NCBI RefSeq assembly: GCF_019097595.1
Contig: NC_080715.1
Location: forward strand, 9,360,573 to 9,424,572
Origin: Hemibagrus wyckioides
Taxonomy: Eukaryota; Chordata; Actinopteri; Siluriformes; Bagridae
Direction: 5' to 3'
Length of the DNA stretch: 64,000 nt
In this document: positions 36,314 through 47,710 of the stretch, in pieces
How positions within the stretch are numbered: the stretch's first letter is position 1
Layout: every line of letters starts with the position of its first letter
The notes under the pieces: model-generated
Seen by the model: only the letters and a program-made list of their open reading frames with translations
What the model was told of the DNA's origin: nothing
The model's database searches: none
Position numbers and translations under genes: made by a program

Positions 36314-36790
36314 TGTCACATGGAGAGATTTGCAGAAGCAGATGCAAGTGCAGTCGGAATAAGATTTAATAACACTAATGCCAATAATAACAATATCGCA
36401 CACTCCAAAAGCATGAGACAAAACCCAAATCCAAAGATGAGGCAAAGGTCGGGCAATCAAAAAACAGACTAGATGAATGCAAGCAAAATGAATGTGAATG
36501 CAGTGACAATAAAGGATTCTGTAACCACAAATGCCTAGAGTAAAGTGAATAGATGCTTTGTGCTGAATGAAAGACACATGAGGGTTTAAATATACAAGCT
36601 AATCAGGAACTTCACTGAAAGCAGGTGAAACACACAAGGGAAACAAGCAATGACAATACTGAGGGGCAGAGAGGAGACATGAACCAAAACAAAACACACA
36701 TGGCAATGTAAACAAAGCAAATACAAACAGCAGTAGCAGCGCTCAAGGCAAGAGGGAGAGTCATTTAAAAAAAAAGTGTGTAATTTTCCT
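36314..36790 (-). mobile_element. Possible solo LTR-like sequence
   Basis: It starts TGTCACATGG, like the Gypsy LTR family's TGTCACGGG, and has a comparable CAA/AAC-rich composition. No second LTR, internal region or target duplication was found. Confidence 0.3.
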
Positions 36791-36794
36791 ACAT

Positions 36795-37902
36795 TCTTAC
36801 ATTTTCTTTACATTATAGAAACCAAATGTGAGAGATTGTCACTTACTTTATTACCCTGTCCATCTTATATCTTCTAATCCCACACTTGAAAGATTGTCTT
36901 GCAGTAGTATTCAGATGTGAGAGTATAGTGTGACTCTGGGTGTTATCTACTAAAACATACCCAGTGTTTACCTCAGGGTTAATAAAAAATAAGGGCTATT
37001 CCTTTGTGATGCTTGAGTTTTCAGATTTCATTTATGCCTAGCTCAAGCTCAGTATTTATTAACATTTATGGCATGCTTGTAAATGAGACTTTTTATACTT
37101 TTGATCCATCTCACAATAAACACCACTATCTTTTGTTACACATTTATAGGAATTTACAAATACCAACTCAAAAGAAGTGATAAAATGTTAAATAGGATCC
37201 TTTCAAACTGTGTGATCAGTTATTCCCATGAAGCAAAAATGAAAAATGAAAAATGTTTCATCTGTCATAAAATGATTTCTTCAAATTAAAAGGCAACACC
37301 AGTCATCAGTCTGTATATGTCTGGCTAAGTTTTGGAACAGACAATGAAAAATCATGTTTTGACCAAATGTTTTTCTGCCATTAATGTATTTTGATATCTC
37401 TGATTTAACTATGCAATGGACTAGTGCCCCAGCCAGGGTAAAGTCTCCCACTTTAAGCCCAGTGTTCCTGGGATTCTCTCTAAATCCACTGTAACACTAT
37501 ACATGATAAAGGAGCTACAGATGCATGTCTACTTAAATATATTTTACCAAAACTGTAAAAAATGTAGTAATATTTTCATTTATATGTTTCATTCTAATCT
37601 TGTTTTGGCCTCTGTCTGCAAAGATTATGTTGTTTAAACTGGCTGTTCAACAGACGTATTGACAATTGCATGTTTACTAAAATATTATGAGAATAATTAT
37701 TCATTTTTGCACACATGAACTTTTGCCTGCTCTCTGTTGAACTTTTCTCTCAACTTCTGCTTCTGCCCGCTCTGTGGTTTCTCTAAAGCCAACCGTCTTT
37801 TAAAGCCATTTGTCTACTTTAACCAGTACAGAGTGTGTAAGCCTCATCTTTAACCAAACTGACAGCATCATCATCATCACATTCATCATCATCATCATCA
37901 GA
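36795..37902. other. 5' flank of the single-V Ig receptor gene
   Basis: AT-rich sequence with no recognised element. It presumably holds the promoter and 5' UTR, but no convincing TATA box or initiator could be chosen. A (CAT)n run (37867-37901) lies just before the ATG. Confidence 0.3.
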
Positions 37903-38564
37903 ATGCTTTATTTGGTGATCATCATGTCTTTCTTATCTTGTGCAGGTATTCAGTTTTCACTACTTGTTTTGGTGTGTTTTGCTAATTGAGGGACTGCTAA
38001 GTATTTATGCGAGGAGTGTATTTTAAGTGTATTAATAAAAATTTACTGGCACACCACAGACATTTTTGTTATAATGTCTGGGTATACAGTACTGTACATA
38101 CACATTGGTATATATTTACTTCAATATACAGCTCTGGGAAAATAAGAGAGCACTGCAAAATCAATCAGTTTCTTATGTTTTTTTGTTACAGGTGCATGTA
38201 TTGGTGAGATGAACAGTTTTGTTTTCATTTTTTTGTGAACTGCTGACAATATTTCTCCTAAATTCAAAATATAACTATTGTTATTTGGAAATGACAACAC
38301 ATCAAAATAACCCAAGATCATGCAGTATTTGCAGAGCTTTAATAACTCAAATAAAACAAAATGGAAATAATGTGTTAACAAATTGTGTTAATGCTTTGGC
38401 TAAATAACATTAAGAAATCAGTATTTGGTGGAATAACCCCGATCTGCATGCGTTTTGGCTCCATGCTCTCCAAAACTCTTTTTGCAAAAAAGCAAAAAGC
38501 TTCCAGAGGTTTTCAATAGGGTTCATATCTGGAGATTGGGCAGTGGTGTCTTATTTTTCCAGAG

Positions 38565-38615
<51 letters not shown>

Positions 38616-40408
38616 TATATATATAAATAAATATATATATAAATAAATATATATATAAATAAATATATATATATAACATACATATTTTTTTATTATGTGA
38701 TGAAGGGACAGAATTTCTCACTGCATTTTAATCAAAACTATTTTAGCGCTCAGCCATTATCACAAATTAATTATCACTGATATTAGAAATATAATTGGCA
38801 AAACCAACTTAACAAAAAGAAATTACCATTTTATTACAGTATTAACTGTAGAAGACATTTGTAGATGACAAATTAAATCATTAAATCATTATTCATTGAT
38901 AATGATACAATCCATGTAGAAACAATAAATGATTTGTAGTAAAATACCTGCATGCACAAACAAACAAATGACTTCTGATTTGGGCTACACTGTATATAAT
39001 GACAATTTCTGCAATTTAATTATATTGTATTATATTTCTTTTATTATTATTATTAATTTATTTATTTACTTACTTAAATCTAGCCCATTTGTACTCACAG
39101 TTACATATCACTTTTAGTTTCATATATGTGAATATAAGCTTATATAAATAAATATTAAATGTTATCAAAGATGACTTCACTTTTTTCCTACAGGTCGTAT
39201 TAAGTCATGTGAGAAAGTTATTCTACGCCAGGTGAACAGAACTGTTTCAAAGGGAGAGACTATTATTTTAAACTGTGATGGAACTCTAACTTTTGAACAT
39301 GAAGATATGGGTTGGCATAAAGAAGGGACTCTTCTTTTTATCTACAGCCCAATTATAAACCAAACTGTGACAAACTACACATCAAGCAGGATGCAGGTTG
39401 ACCCCCAAAATCCCAGAAAACTACAGATATCTGATGTACAGCCTTCAGATGCAGGATTATACTCATGTTTTCCATTAGACATACAGTGGATATTGACCAT
39501 AGAAGGTATTTAAATACTTAAATAGTGTTTAATATGTCTTTTTCAGTATCATCAAATAAAAGAGTATCAAATATTGCATCATTTTAAATAATTATTTTAT
39601 TATAGATTATATTTTGTGAGCATGTAGATTAATGATTATGTTGTATTTTTCATCCAACAAAATTCAACAAGACAAATTAAGGCCATTCTACATAGTTTTC
39701 TCAGTGTGTGTCGCAGTATGTCTGTTTATCTTCTGTGCCGTGTGTCTTCATGGGTGAGTGACCACCAAATATTTTATAAAATGTTCACATTTTTAATGAT
39801 TTCTAAACAAGTTTTTGACAATTAATGTAGTATATAGTATATATTGCATACATTTTTTAAATTATTAAGTTGAACTAAATAACCTAAAGAGCAGAACACA
39901 AAGTTGCATCAATTCAAATGATTACATTAAAGGCAAATACACAACAGTGTGATGTGAGTGCAAAAAAAAAAAAACTATAGTAAATACACAGGACAGTTTG
40001 TGCTACATAGTGGAGTTCAGAAATCAGAACCATAAATCATATATTATTATTATTTTTATTATTATCGTTGTTGTTAATGTTTAATGTTTTTAATGTTAGG
40101 CTAAAAAGTTTTATGCTGAGGTGAATTTATGCTTCTGTATATAAGTACATTATTATTTTTTGCCCTGTCCTCAAAGTCAGTCTTAATTTTTAATCCTGTT
40201 CTTCATTGCCAATTTCCAACAGGTCGTTACACCTTTTTGTATTAGTAATTACAGCATATAAACACAATTTATACCCAAGAATATACCCTCTGTATTTAGT
40301 TTTGTGTTATTGTTGCTTGTTTTTTGTCATATTATTTCTATGTGCTTTGTTTTTGTAACTTATTGTTCAGTGTCCTTGAGTGTTGAGAAAGGCGCCTATA
40401 AATAAAAT

Positions 40409-40463
<55 letters not shown>

Positions 40464-41265
40464 GAATTACATAAACATTCTTACTGTTTTATCAGGACTG
40501 GAAAAAAAAAACTTTTTGTGAGCTCTTTTGTGGTTGTTTGGTCCATTCACATTATGCTGCGAAGCAAAAAATAGAGAATTTACATTTCTTTACAGGACAT
40601 GGAAAGAAAGAGCAGTCTCTGATCCAAATGAAACTAGCAATGAGCTTGTAAGTTATTTTTTAATATAAATATGTTAACATGTGAATGGTGGATTAAAATT
40701 CATATTAGGAATAGTCTATATTAGTACATTTATTGTTTATTAAATGAATTCCTAAATGGAGAAAAGGCAAAGACTATGAATTAGTTTCCTGCAAAAACTA
40801 ATAACAATAAATATAAAATGTTTTACTTTCTTCAATTTTAAGACATAGCTGAGACTTTGTTTATAATTCTGAGCCAAAATTGGAACTGTAGGTGCATATT
40901 AAAATGTCTTTTTATTTACTGATAAATGCAGTGTGGAGTTTTGATCAGCTCTACTCATATTGTCATTTTTTATCATTTATAAACTTTATAAAATTTTCTA
41001 AATAATGTAAACTTTGTGCCTCGCTAAAACATTTGGGTTTTAAATAATATTTCTGCCATTTGACCTGGATGTAAATAAACATATTCCTTACATTTTCTAA
41101 CATATGTTTATAAATAATTTCTGTGTTTATTAAAATGAACTTAGACTATTATTTATCTTCTTTGTAACTAGGCAAAAGCATATGAAGATTCCGTCCATAA
41201 CAGTGACACGATAACTATCTGTGTAAGTTTCCTACCATAAACCTACTCTTAGCAAATCGACTCAA

Positions 41266-41298
<33 letters not shown>

Positions 41299-41483
41299 TT
41301 TAACATTAATTATTAATATTATTAATATATTATTAATATATTATTAATATAATAATATAATTAATTATTAATATAATAAACATTAATTAATATTATTATT
41401 AATTTTAATATTAATTATTTTAACAGGTCTACACCATGACAAGCTCAGATAACTTTTCCATCAGCTACAACTTTGAATCCTGA
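37903..41483 (+). CDS. Single V-type Ig domain transmembrane receptor, 6 exons, 198 aa
   Basis: The exons are 37903-37945, 39194-39505, 39672-39753, 40596-40647, 41172-41222 and 41427-41483 (597 nt). All introns are GT-AG, phases 1,1,2,0,0. Residues 1-14 start a signal peptide (LYLVIIMSFLSCA). Residues about 15-118 are one V-set-like domain with cysteines in ILNCDG and DAGLYSC, a core Trp (MGWHKE) and three possible N-glycosylation sites (NRT, NQT, NYT). A membrane span follows (FYIVFSVCVAVCLFIFCAV). The 52-residue tail, built from three short exons, has tyrosines in KAYEDSV, CVYTMT and ISYNFE; none fits a strict ITIM or ITAM. The architecture is that of a small immune-type receptor. Family and ligand are not identified. 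The third exon's acceptor (TTCAACAAG) has a weak pyrimidine tract. Confidence 0.82.
38128..38567. mobile_element. Non-autonomous Tc1-like element in intron 1 of the single-V gene
   Basis: The ends are CAGCTCTGGGAAAATAAGAG and CTTATTTTTCCAGAGCT, inverted. The interior resembles the terminal region of the fragment at 54.7-55.2 kb (ATCAGTTT..., TGAACTGCTGACAATATTTC). No full transposase is present. Confidence 0.75.
38567..38672. repeat. (TA)n and (AAATATAT)n microsatellite
   Basis: A TA tract followed by ATAAATAAATATAT units inside intron 1 of the single-V gene. Confidence 0.92.
40406..40463. repeat. (ATT)n microsatellite
   Basis: About 19 ATT units in an intron of the single-V gene. A further AT-rich ATT block lies at about 41267-41420 just before the last exon. 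Confidence 0.93.
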
Positions 41484-41687
41484 GCATCAAACATTTCTGC
41501 TTCACATTTTTGAGTCACCAGCTTTTCCTTCTACAAAAACTGAAACATGGATTTTAAAACTTTTGCAGGTTCTTTAGTAATCAGATGTGTGTATGTTATA
41601 CAACTGTTTTAATAACCGTGTTAAAAGAAGAATCTTTGTATGTAGTTATATAAAGTTATGTGATTTAAATGCTTATTTAAAATGAAT

Positions 41688-41693
41688 AATAAA
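41688..41693 (+). terminator. Polyadenylation signal of the single-V gene
   Basis: AATAAA about 205 bp after the stop codon, followed by further AATAAA words at 41701 and about 41713. Any of them could serve. Confidence 0.55.
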
Positions 41694-41892
41694 TAATAAT
41701 AATAAAAAAATGAATAAACGTCTCATTTGTATTGGTTGACGGATTTTTTTAAATATTTGAAATAAAGCATTCCTTACATTCTCAGATTCAGGTCAATGTT
41801 GTGGCTTTACATACCTAAAATAAAAATGATTTTGAATTTAGGTGTTCTGGTTTTCTCATAATTTTAAACTGAGAATATTAAATACGATTTTA

Positions 41893-42300
41893 ATCTAGCC
41901 ATGGGGTCACATTCCAGTGACTTCTGTGCCGGTCCCAAGCCCGGATAAATAGAGAGGGTTGCGTCAGGAAGGGCATCCTTCGGTCGAGGCCCGGGTTAAC
42001 AACGACTGCCATTGGCGGCGTTGACCTACAGGGTGCTGGTGGAAATTGGGCTACTGTTGGTTCGAAGAAGTAGAGGAGGGAGGAGAGTGCGTAGACAGAA
42101 AGAGAAGAGGAAAGGTAAGAGTGTAGGACTGAGAATAGGAACTCCGAATGTTGGTACTATGACAGGGAAAGGTAGAGACCTGGCTGATATGATGGAGAGA
42201 AGAAGGGTGGATATACTGTGTGTACAGGAGACCAGGTGGAAGGGTAGCAAGGCTCGTAGTATAGGAGCAGGATTCAAGCTGTTTTATTATGGTGTGGATG
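41893..42300 (+). mobile_element. RTE-type LINE, 5' end and start of endonuclease
   Basis: GGTCCCAAGCCCGGATAAAT followed by GGGTTGCGTCAGGAAGGGCA is the typical 5' region of fish RTE elements. The frame from about 42012 then gives the endonuclease start: LRIGTPNVGTM, RRVDILCVQETRWKG (with the conserved QE) and FKLFYYGVD. The rest of the nuclease does not follow directly. Confidence 0.8.
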
Positions 42301-42302
42301 TT

Positions 42303-42605
42303 TACCCTTCAGGGTTCACGAATCATCTCTCTCCACCTATCCCTATCTCCTGCATCCTCAACACTTGCACCCACTATCTTCATATCCTCATTTATTACAT
42401 CCATATACCTCCTCTTTGCCTCCTTCCTGGCAGCTCCATTTCCAACATTCTCCTAACAATATACTCACTTTCCCTCCTCTGAACATGTCCAAACCATCTT
42501 AATCTGGCCTCTCTAACTTTGTCCCCCAAACGTCCATCATGAGCCATCCCTCTGATGTACTCCTTCCTAATCCTGTCCAACTGTGCCACTCCTAAAGAGA
42601 ACATC
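42303..42605 (-). mobile_element. RTE-type LINE 3' end, inverted
   Basis: The minus-strand frame (42395-42607) gives the RTE C-terminal end: LDRIRKEYIRGMAHDGRL and REARLRWFGHVQRRESEYIV. It abuts the forward 5' piece head to head. The same 3' end occurs at 61050-61310. Confidence 0.8.
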
Positions 42606-42619
42606 AACTATCTTACTAT

Positions 42620-43016
42620 TTTTAAATCACACACCTGTAGATGTAAAAGGTTTTGTTTTTCCCAGCTGTGTTCACACTTGAAAGAACTATGTGTGGTCTG
42701 GTGGAACATCAGTGGAACCTGTTTTTAGGTCAAGGTTAAAAAGTGTGTTAGATCTTTGTGCTGCCTCAGTTTTGCCATCAGGCTTTGTGTTCTGTCTTAA
42801 AACAGTGTGCTACCTGAGCACTTAGACCCCTCAGACATTTAACATACTTACAGATGCATTATTATCATATCATGCATTTATATAATTTGACCTTGTATAT
42901 GTACTTTGTGCAATTACAAAGTTGAATCTAATCTAATCTAATCTAATCTAATCTAATCTAATCTAATCTAATCTAATCTAATCTAATCTAATCTAATCTA
43001 ATCTAATCTAATCTAT
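42620..43016 (+). mobile_element. 5'-truncated LINE/SINE 3' end with (AATCT)n tail
   Basis: The last unique bases are TGCAATTACAAAGTTGAATC followed by about 18 tandem AATCT units, the tail pattern of L2-type retroposons in fish. The family of the body is unclear. Confidence 0.6.
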
Positions 43017-43154
43017 TGTATGGAAGAATGTGTGAATGCCAACTCATACAAAGACACAAAACTAGAAAATACTCTATATGTAATGAGAGATAATGCTAAT
43101 TCTGTGTTTAAAAAACATATCAAAACAAACATGTTTCTTGCTAACAGAAAGCAG

Positions 43155-43790
43155 TGGTGGGCCGTGCATTTCACACCTAGGCCTTCACTGGTGTCCTCCC
43201 TGAATTAATCCACCTCTATAGCATCATTATGATGCCATGGGAATAGATACTAATCAACCATTAAATAGCAAAATAAAAAAGAAATTAGGCTACAGTATTT
43301 CACACCTCACAAGGAATAGCCAATTTTATTACGGTTACTTTTCTCAAAAAAGACATTCATGATGACATATGCAGCAAACTGCAATCTCCGGAGGACGTAG
43401 CATCCGAAATGTGACGCAGCGAATATAGAAACACTGTATAACAGTACGTTGTGTCACAGGCTCTTGTAGCGAACAAGAATAAAATTACATTACATATAGC
43501 AAAAATAAATAAATAAACACAATTCAGTCTCACAAGTTTCCTTTCACTGCAGCAAAAAAAACAAAACAAAACAAAAAAAACCGCAGTCCACCCCAGGGAT
43601 CTGGAATGAAGGCAAACTGTTTTGTGTAAAAATAACCCAAAAGCATAAATGGTTCTTGAAAAAACTATTTTGAGGAATCAAAAGGATTTTCTTGAAAAGT
43701 CCGCCTTGAAAATGCATTTGTAAGGATGTCCGCGACCAAATCGATTTCTTCTCCTCTGTCAGCCATTGTGAGTTAAAATATACATATATT
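43155..43790. mobile_element. Non-autonomous element related to 10785-10990
   Basis: It shares GCATTTCACACCTAGGCCTT at one end and CAAATCGATTTCTTCTC...CAGCCATTGTGAGTTAAAATAT at the other with the copy near 10.8 kb; this copy is longer. It is non-coding and sits between the RTE pieces. Confidence 0.5.
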
Positions 43791-43792
43791 GT

Positions 43793-45975
43793 GGAGGTAG
43801 GTAAGAGTGGAGGTAGGCGCACACAGGTAGACTACATCCTATGTAGAAGAGGCAATCTGAAAGAGATTAGTGACTGTAAAGTGGTAGTGGGAGAGAGTGT
43901 AGCCAGACGGCATAGGATGGTGGTGTGTACGATGACTTTGATGGTCTGTAAGAAGAGGTCAAAGATAGAGATAGAAAAGAAAACCAAGTGGTGGAAGCTG
44001 AAAAAGGAGGAATGTTGTGAGGAATTTAGACAGAAGTTGAGACAGGCTCTGGGTGGTCAGGTAGTGCTGCCAGATGACTGGGAAACTACAGCAGAAGTGA
44101 TCAGGGAGACAGGAAGAAAGGTGCTGGGTGTGTCATCTGGAAGGAGGAAAGAAGATAAGGAGACTTGGTGGTGGAATGAGGAAGTTCAGGATAGTATTCA
44201 GAGGAAGAGGTTAGCCAAGAAGAAGTGAGACAGGGACAGGACTGAAGAGAATAGACAGGAATTGAAGGAGTTACAGCGCAGAGTGAAGAGGGAGGTGTCT
44301 AAGGCCACTAGGTTAGACACTAGAGATGGAGAGAAGGACTTGTACAGGTTAGCTAGGCAGAGGGATTGAGATGCGAAGGATGTGCGGCAAGTTAGAGTTA
44401 TTAAGGATAGAGATGGAAAGGTGCTCACAAGTGAGGAGAGTGTACAGAGGAGATGGAAGGAGTACTTTGAAGAGCTGATGAATGAGGAAAATGAGAGGGA
44501 ATAAAGAGTAGAAGGGGTGAACTCTGTGTAACAGAAAGTAGATAAGATTAGAAAGGCTGAAGTCAGGAAGGCTTTGAAGAGGATGAAAAGTCGAAAGGCA
44601 GTTGGTCCTGACGACATCCCGGTGGAGGTCTGGAAGTGTCTAGGAGAGGCAGCAGTGGAATTTTTAACTAGTCTGTTTAACAGGGTTTTAGAGAGTGAGA
44701 AGATGCCTGAGGAATGGAGAAGTGTATTAGTGCAGATCTTTAAGAACAAGGGTGATGTGCAGAGTTGCAGCAACTATAGGGGGATAAAGTTGATGAGCCA
44801 TACAATGAAGCTATGGGAAAGAGTAGTGGAAGCTAGGTTAAGGAAGGTAGTGGAAATTTGTGAGCAGCAGTATGGCTTCATGCCCAGAAAGAGCACAACA
44901 GATGCAATTTTTGCTCTAAGAATGTTGATGGAGAAGTATAGGGATGGTCAGAGAGAGTTGCACTGTGTGTTTGTAGACTTGGAGAAAGCGTATTACAGGG
45001 TGCCAAGAGAAGAGCTGTGGTACTGTATGAGGAAGTCAGGAGTAGCAGAGAAGTATGTCAGAGTGGTGCAGGACATGTATGAGAGGAGCAGGACAGTGGT
45101 GAGGTGTGCTGTAGGTCAGACAGAGGAGTTCAAAGTGGAGGTGCGACTGCATCAGGGATGGACTCTGAGCCCTTTCCTGTTTGCTATGGTGATGGACCAG
45201 TTGTCAGAGGAGGTCAGACAGGAGTCTTCTTGGACAATGATGTTTGCAGATAACATTGTGATCTGTAGTGAGAGCAGGGAGCAGGTGGAGGAAAACCTGG
45301 AGAGGTGGAGGTTTGCGCTGGAGAGAAGAGGAAAGTCAGTCGTAGTAAGACTGAGTACATGTGTGTGAATGACAGGGAGGGAAGTGGAACAGTAAGATTA
45401 CAGGGTGGAGAGGTGAAGAAGATACAGGAGTTTAAGTACTTGGGGTCAACAGTCCAGAGTAATGGTGAAATAGTTTGGAGCGAAAAGACGAGACAAAAAC
45501 CTTTCATGCGTTGCACGGAACTTTACTGAACAAAGTTTTGAGGAAAAAAATAACAAGTGACAGAAAAAAAAGATTAACACAAAATTGGACCACTCGCGCA
45601 GCCACGATCCCAGAGTGCCCCTCCTCCTTGTCTCTTGTGCTGCTGCTCATGGGGAATGTGGTTCATTTTAATATATTGTAAAGGTTAACATCAATCACAA
45701 ACAATAAAGCAATCACAATTCTTATAACTCATATTTATCACTAGTCAATATTAACTAACTTCAACTAATAAATTGCAACAAATGGAGAGTGTGGGAAAGA
45801 GGTAAAGAAGCGAGTGCAGGCAGGTTGGAATGGGTGGAGAAAGGTGTCGGGAGTTCTGTGTGATAGAAAAATTTCAGCAAGAATCAAGGGGAAGGTGTAC
45901 AAGAAAGTGGTGAGACCGGCCATGCTGTAAGGTTTGGAGACAATGTCACTGAGACAGAGATGCTTCCTGAGCTGT
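43793..45975 (+). pseudogene. RTE-type LINE: endonuclease end and reverse transcriptase, broken
   Basis: The first frame (to 44228) gives the end of the endonuclease (TQVDYILCRRGNLKEI, ARRHRMVVC). A second frame (44574-45368) gives RT: GPDDIPVEVWKCLG, CSNYRGIKLMSHTMKLWERV, FVDLEKAYYRVPREELWY and MMFADNIVICSES. The catalytic box normally reads FADD; here it is FADN. Motif A has Tyr where Asp is usual in AYDRV. Stops occur near 44228, 44369 and 44504. After 45305 the frame shifts, an unrelated piece of about 300 bp interrupts at about 45480-45780, and RTE sequence resumes to about 45960. The central endonuclease is missing. RTE proteins copy LINE RNA into the genome; this one cannot. Confidence 0.85.
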
Positions 45976-46109
45976 GATGCTTCCTGTCTTGGCCAGGATG
46001 CTCTTGTAAAAGATTTTTAATCTCAGTGTGTGTTTCCTGATAAAATAAAGGGTAAATAAATAATAATTTTAAAAAATTAAAAATGAAAGTTGTAATTTCA
46101 AGTTGTTAG

Positions 46110-46990
46110 TTTTTTAATCAATAGAAGTAACCCACTGCATGTGTGAAGATTAAGTACTGACACTTTGGCTCCCTTTTCAACTGTGTGTGGAAACAGCAGG
46201 AGGCTATGGAGGTCATCACTAAGCTGGAGAAGGAGAAATTTAACCTGAAACGCCAAGTGAAGACTTGTGAAGGCTTCTGAAGTCCGAGTACCAGGAGATG
46301 ATGGAGTCTGTGACAAACAGTGAAAAATTACTGAAGGTAAATATTCTTGTGATGCAAATATGACAGCTGTTGTAAACTGTGTGACTGTGTGTGTGTTTGT
46401 TCTCCAGCTTAAGATATTCTCATGAGTAATGAGTCAGCATTTAAAAGTATCTGAATGTGTGTGTAAAAGAGAAAAAAAGTCAATAAGCCTTAATTGTTGT
46501 TCTTTTCAGGTCTCGCTGTCTGAGGCTGAGGAGAAAAACCAGAAGGCTGTGGAGACCATTAATCAGTTGGAGGAAGAGAAGTCTTACCTGACAGATCAGG
46601 TGAACGCACTGCAAGAAACAGTGGAGGATACGGGAAACCAGCTTTTTGATACTTCCAGGCAGCGTGATCAGCTAAAGAATGTAAGTGAGAAGAAATCCTT
46701 TCATTAAACATCTCCTTTTAATTGAAGTGGACTGTATGAGGACTTTTCATGATACACTGCATAATGAATAGAAGTAGCCCACTGCATATGTGAAGATTAA
46801 GCACTGAAGTTTGAACTCCTTTTCAACCATGTATGCGTTTTAGACTATGAGGAAGAGCAGGAGGCTCAAATCATCTGAAGTCCGAATACCATGAGATGGA
46901 GACTCTGAACAGTGAAAAGTTACTGCAGGTAAATATTCCTGTGATGAGAATATGATAGCTGTTGTGAACTCTGTGTGTGTGTGTGCACTC
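46110..46990 (+). pseudogene. Coiled-coil gene relic with duplicated exons
   Basis: Three exon-like blocks with GT-AG edges are seen: 46197-46336, 46510-46680 (57 codons) and 46844-46928. The first encodes QEAMEVITKLEKEKFNLKRQ, then one frameshift, then YQEMMESVTNSEKLLK. The second is a clean coiled coil (SEAEEKNQKAVETINQLEEE, KSYLTDQVNALQETVEDTG). The third is a shortened copy of the first with a stop, and even its flanking intron text (GTAAATATTC...TATGA, ACCCACTGCAT or GCCCACTGCAT) is duplicated. The pattern of the second exon recalls LRRFIP-type coiled coils, but that is weak. The origin is unresolved; the relic is not translatable as it stands. Confidence 0.55.
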
Positions 46991-47029
46991 GTTTTTAGAG
47001 ACATTTTGTCCTTTTCCCCAGTACATTTC

Positions 47030-47700
47030 AGGGCAGGGGTCTGCAAACTTTTTACCACTTTACCCCTCTATGTACCCTGGCACATACCCTGATGGCCTCA
47101 GAAAAAGAAAAAGACCCTTTTCGTAAAAAAGTGAACACTTTCGATATTCGATATTCAATACAATATTAATTTTAAAATCAGAGACCTGACATTGTATTAG
47201 ACTTCATGTGATTTAAATAATAGTATTTTCATGGCATTTATATGCATATGCAATGGGAAATATTAAACAGTATTTTAATCCAAAACAGCAGCTGCACTAA
47301 CTAATAAGAAATGTCATACATACATGTAGTTGAAATGCAGCATTATCTCTTTTACAACCTGGCATAAAAACAAAAGTTGGAGAACAGGAAAAAATTGGAA
47401 GAAGAGGTCAAAAGATTGGAATTGCTTCATGAAACCCCACCCACACAAAACAACTGGAATCTTTTAATCGGTGCTAGATCTAAATTGAACTTGGACTATT
47501 AAGATCATGTACAAAAAGTAATAAAGTTTAGTTTATCAATATGGGAATAAACCTAGTCATCTTTTAGCATATCAGATCCACTGTGAATGAGTGGATCTGC
47601 TGGAAAAAATTCATATGATCCAGTAAAAACTCCAGTTTAAAAGATTTCTAAGAGAATTTGTACACCTTTTCCCACTGGTTGATAACCGTTTGGAAGACAG
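47030..47700. other. Unassigned sequence, possible hAT-like terminus at the left
   Basis: CAGGGGTCTGCAAACTTTTT (47034 onward) resembles hAT inverted ends. A complementary-looking piece is at about 57760. No transposase or gene is visible between 47.03 and 47.70 kb. Confidence 0.3.
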
Positions 47701-47710
47701 TCTTACTCCA

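Noticed and set aside
37903..41483. Naming the single-V gene TIGIT or CD226
   Set aside because: Layout alone is not enough. The V domain lacks the group's T(F/Y)P-type motif and the tail lacks a canonical ITIM.
44198..44773. 191-codon minus-strand frame
   Set aside because: Antisense shadow of the RTE reverse transcriptase on the plus strand. Ser/Leu-rich with no domain.
46510..46680. Calling the coiled-coil exon LRRFIP1/2
   Set aside because: Only general coiled-coil resemblance. Heptad-rich sequences look alike, so no gene name is assigned.
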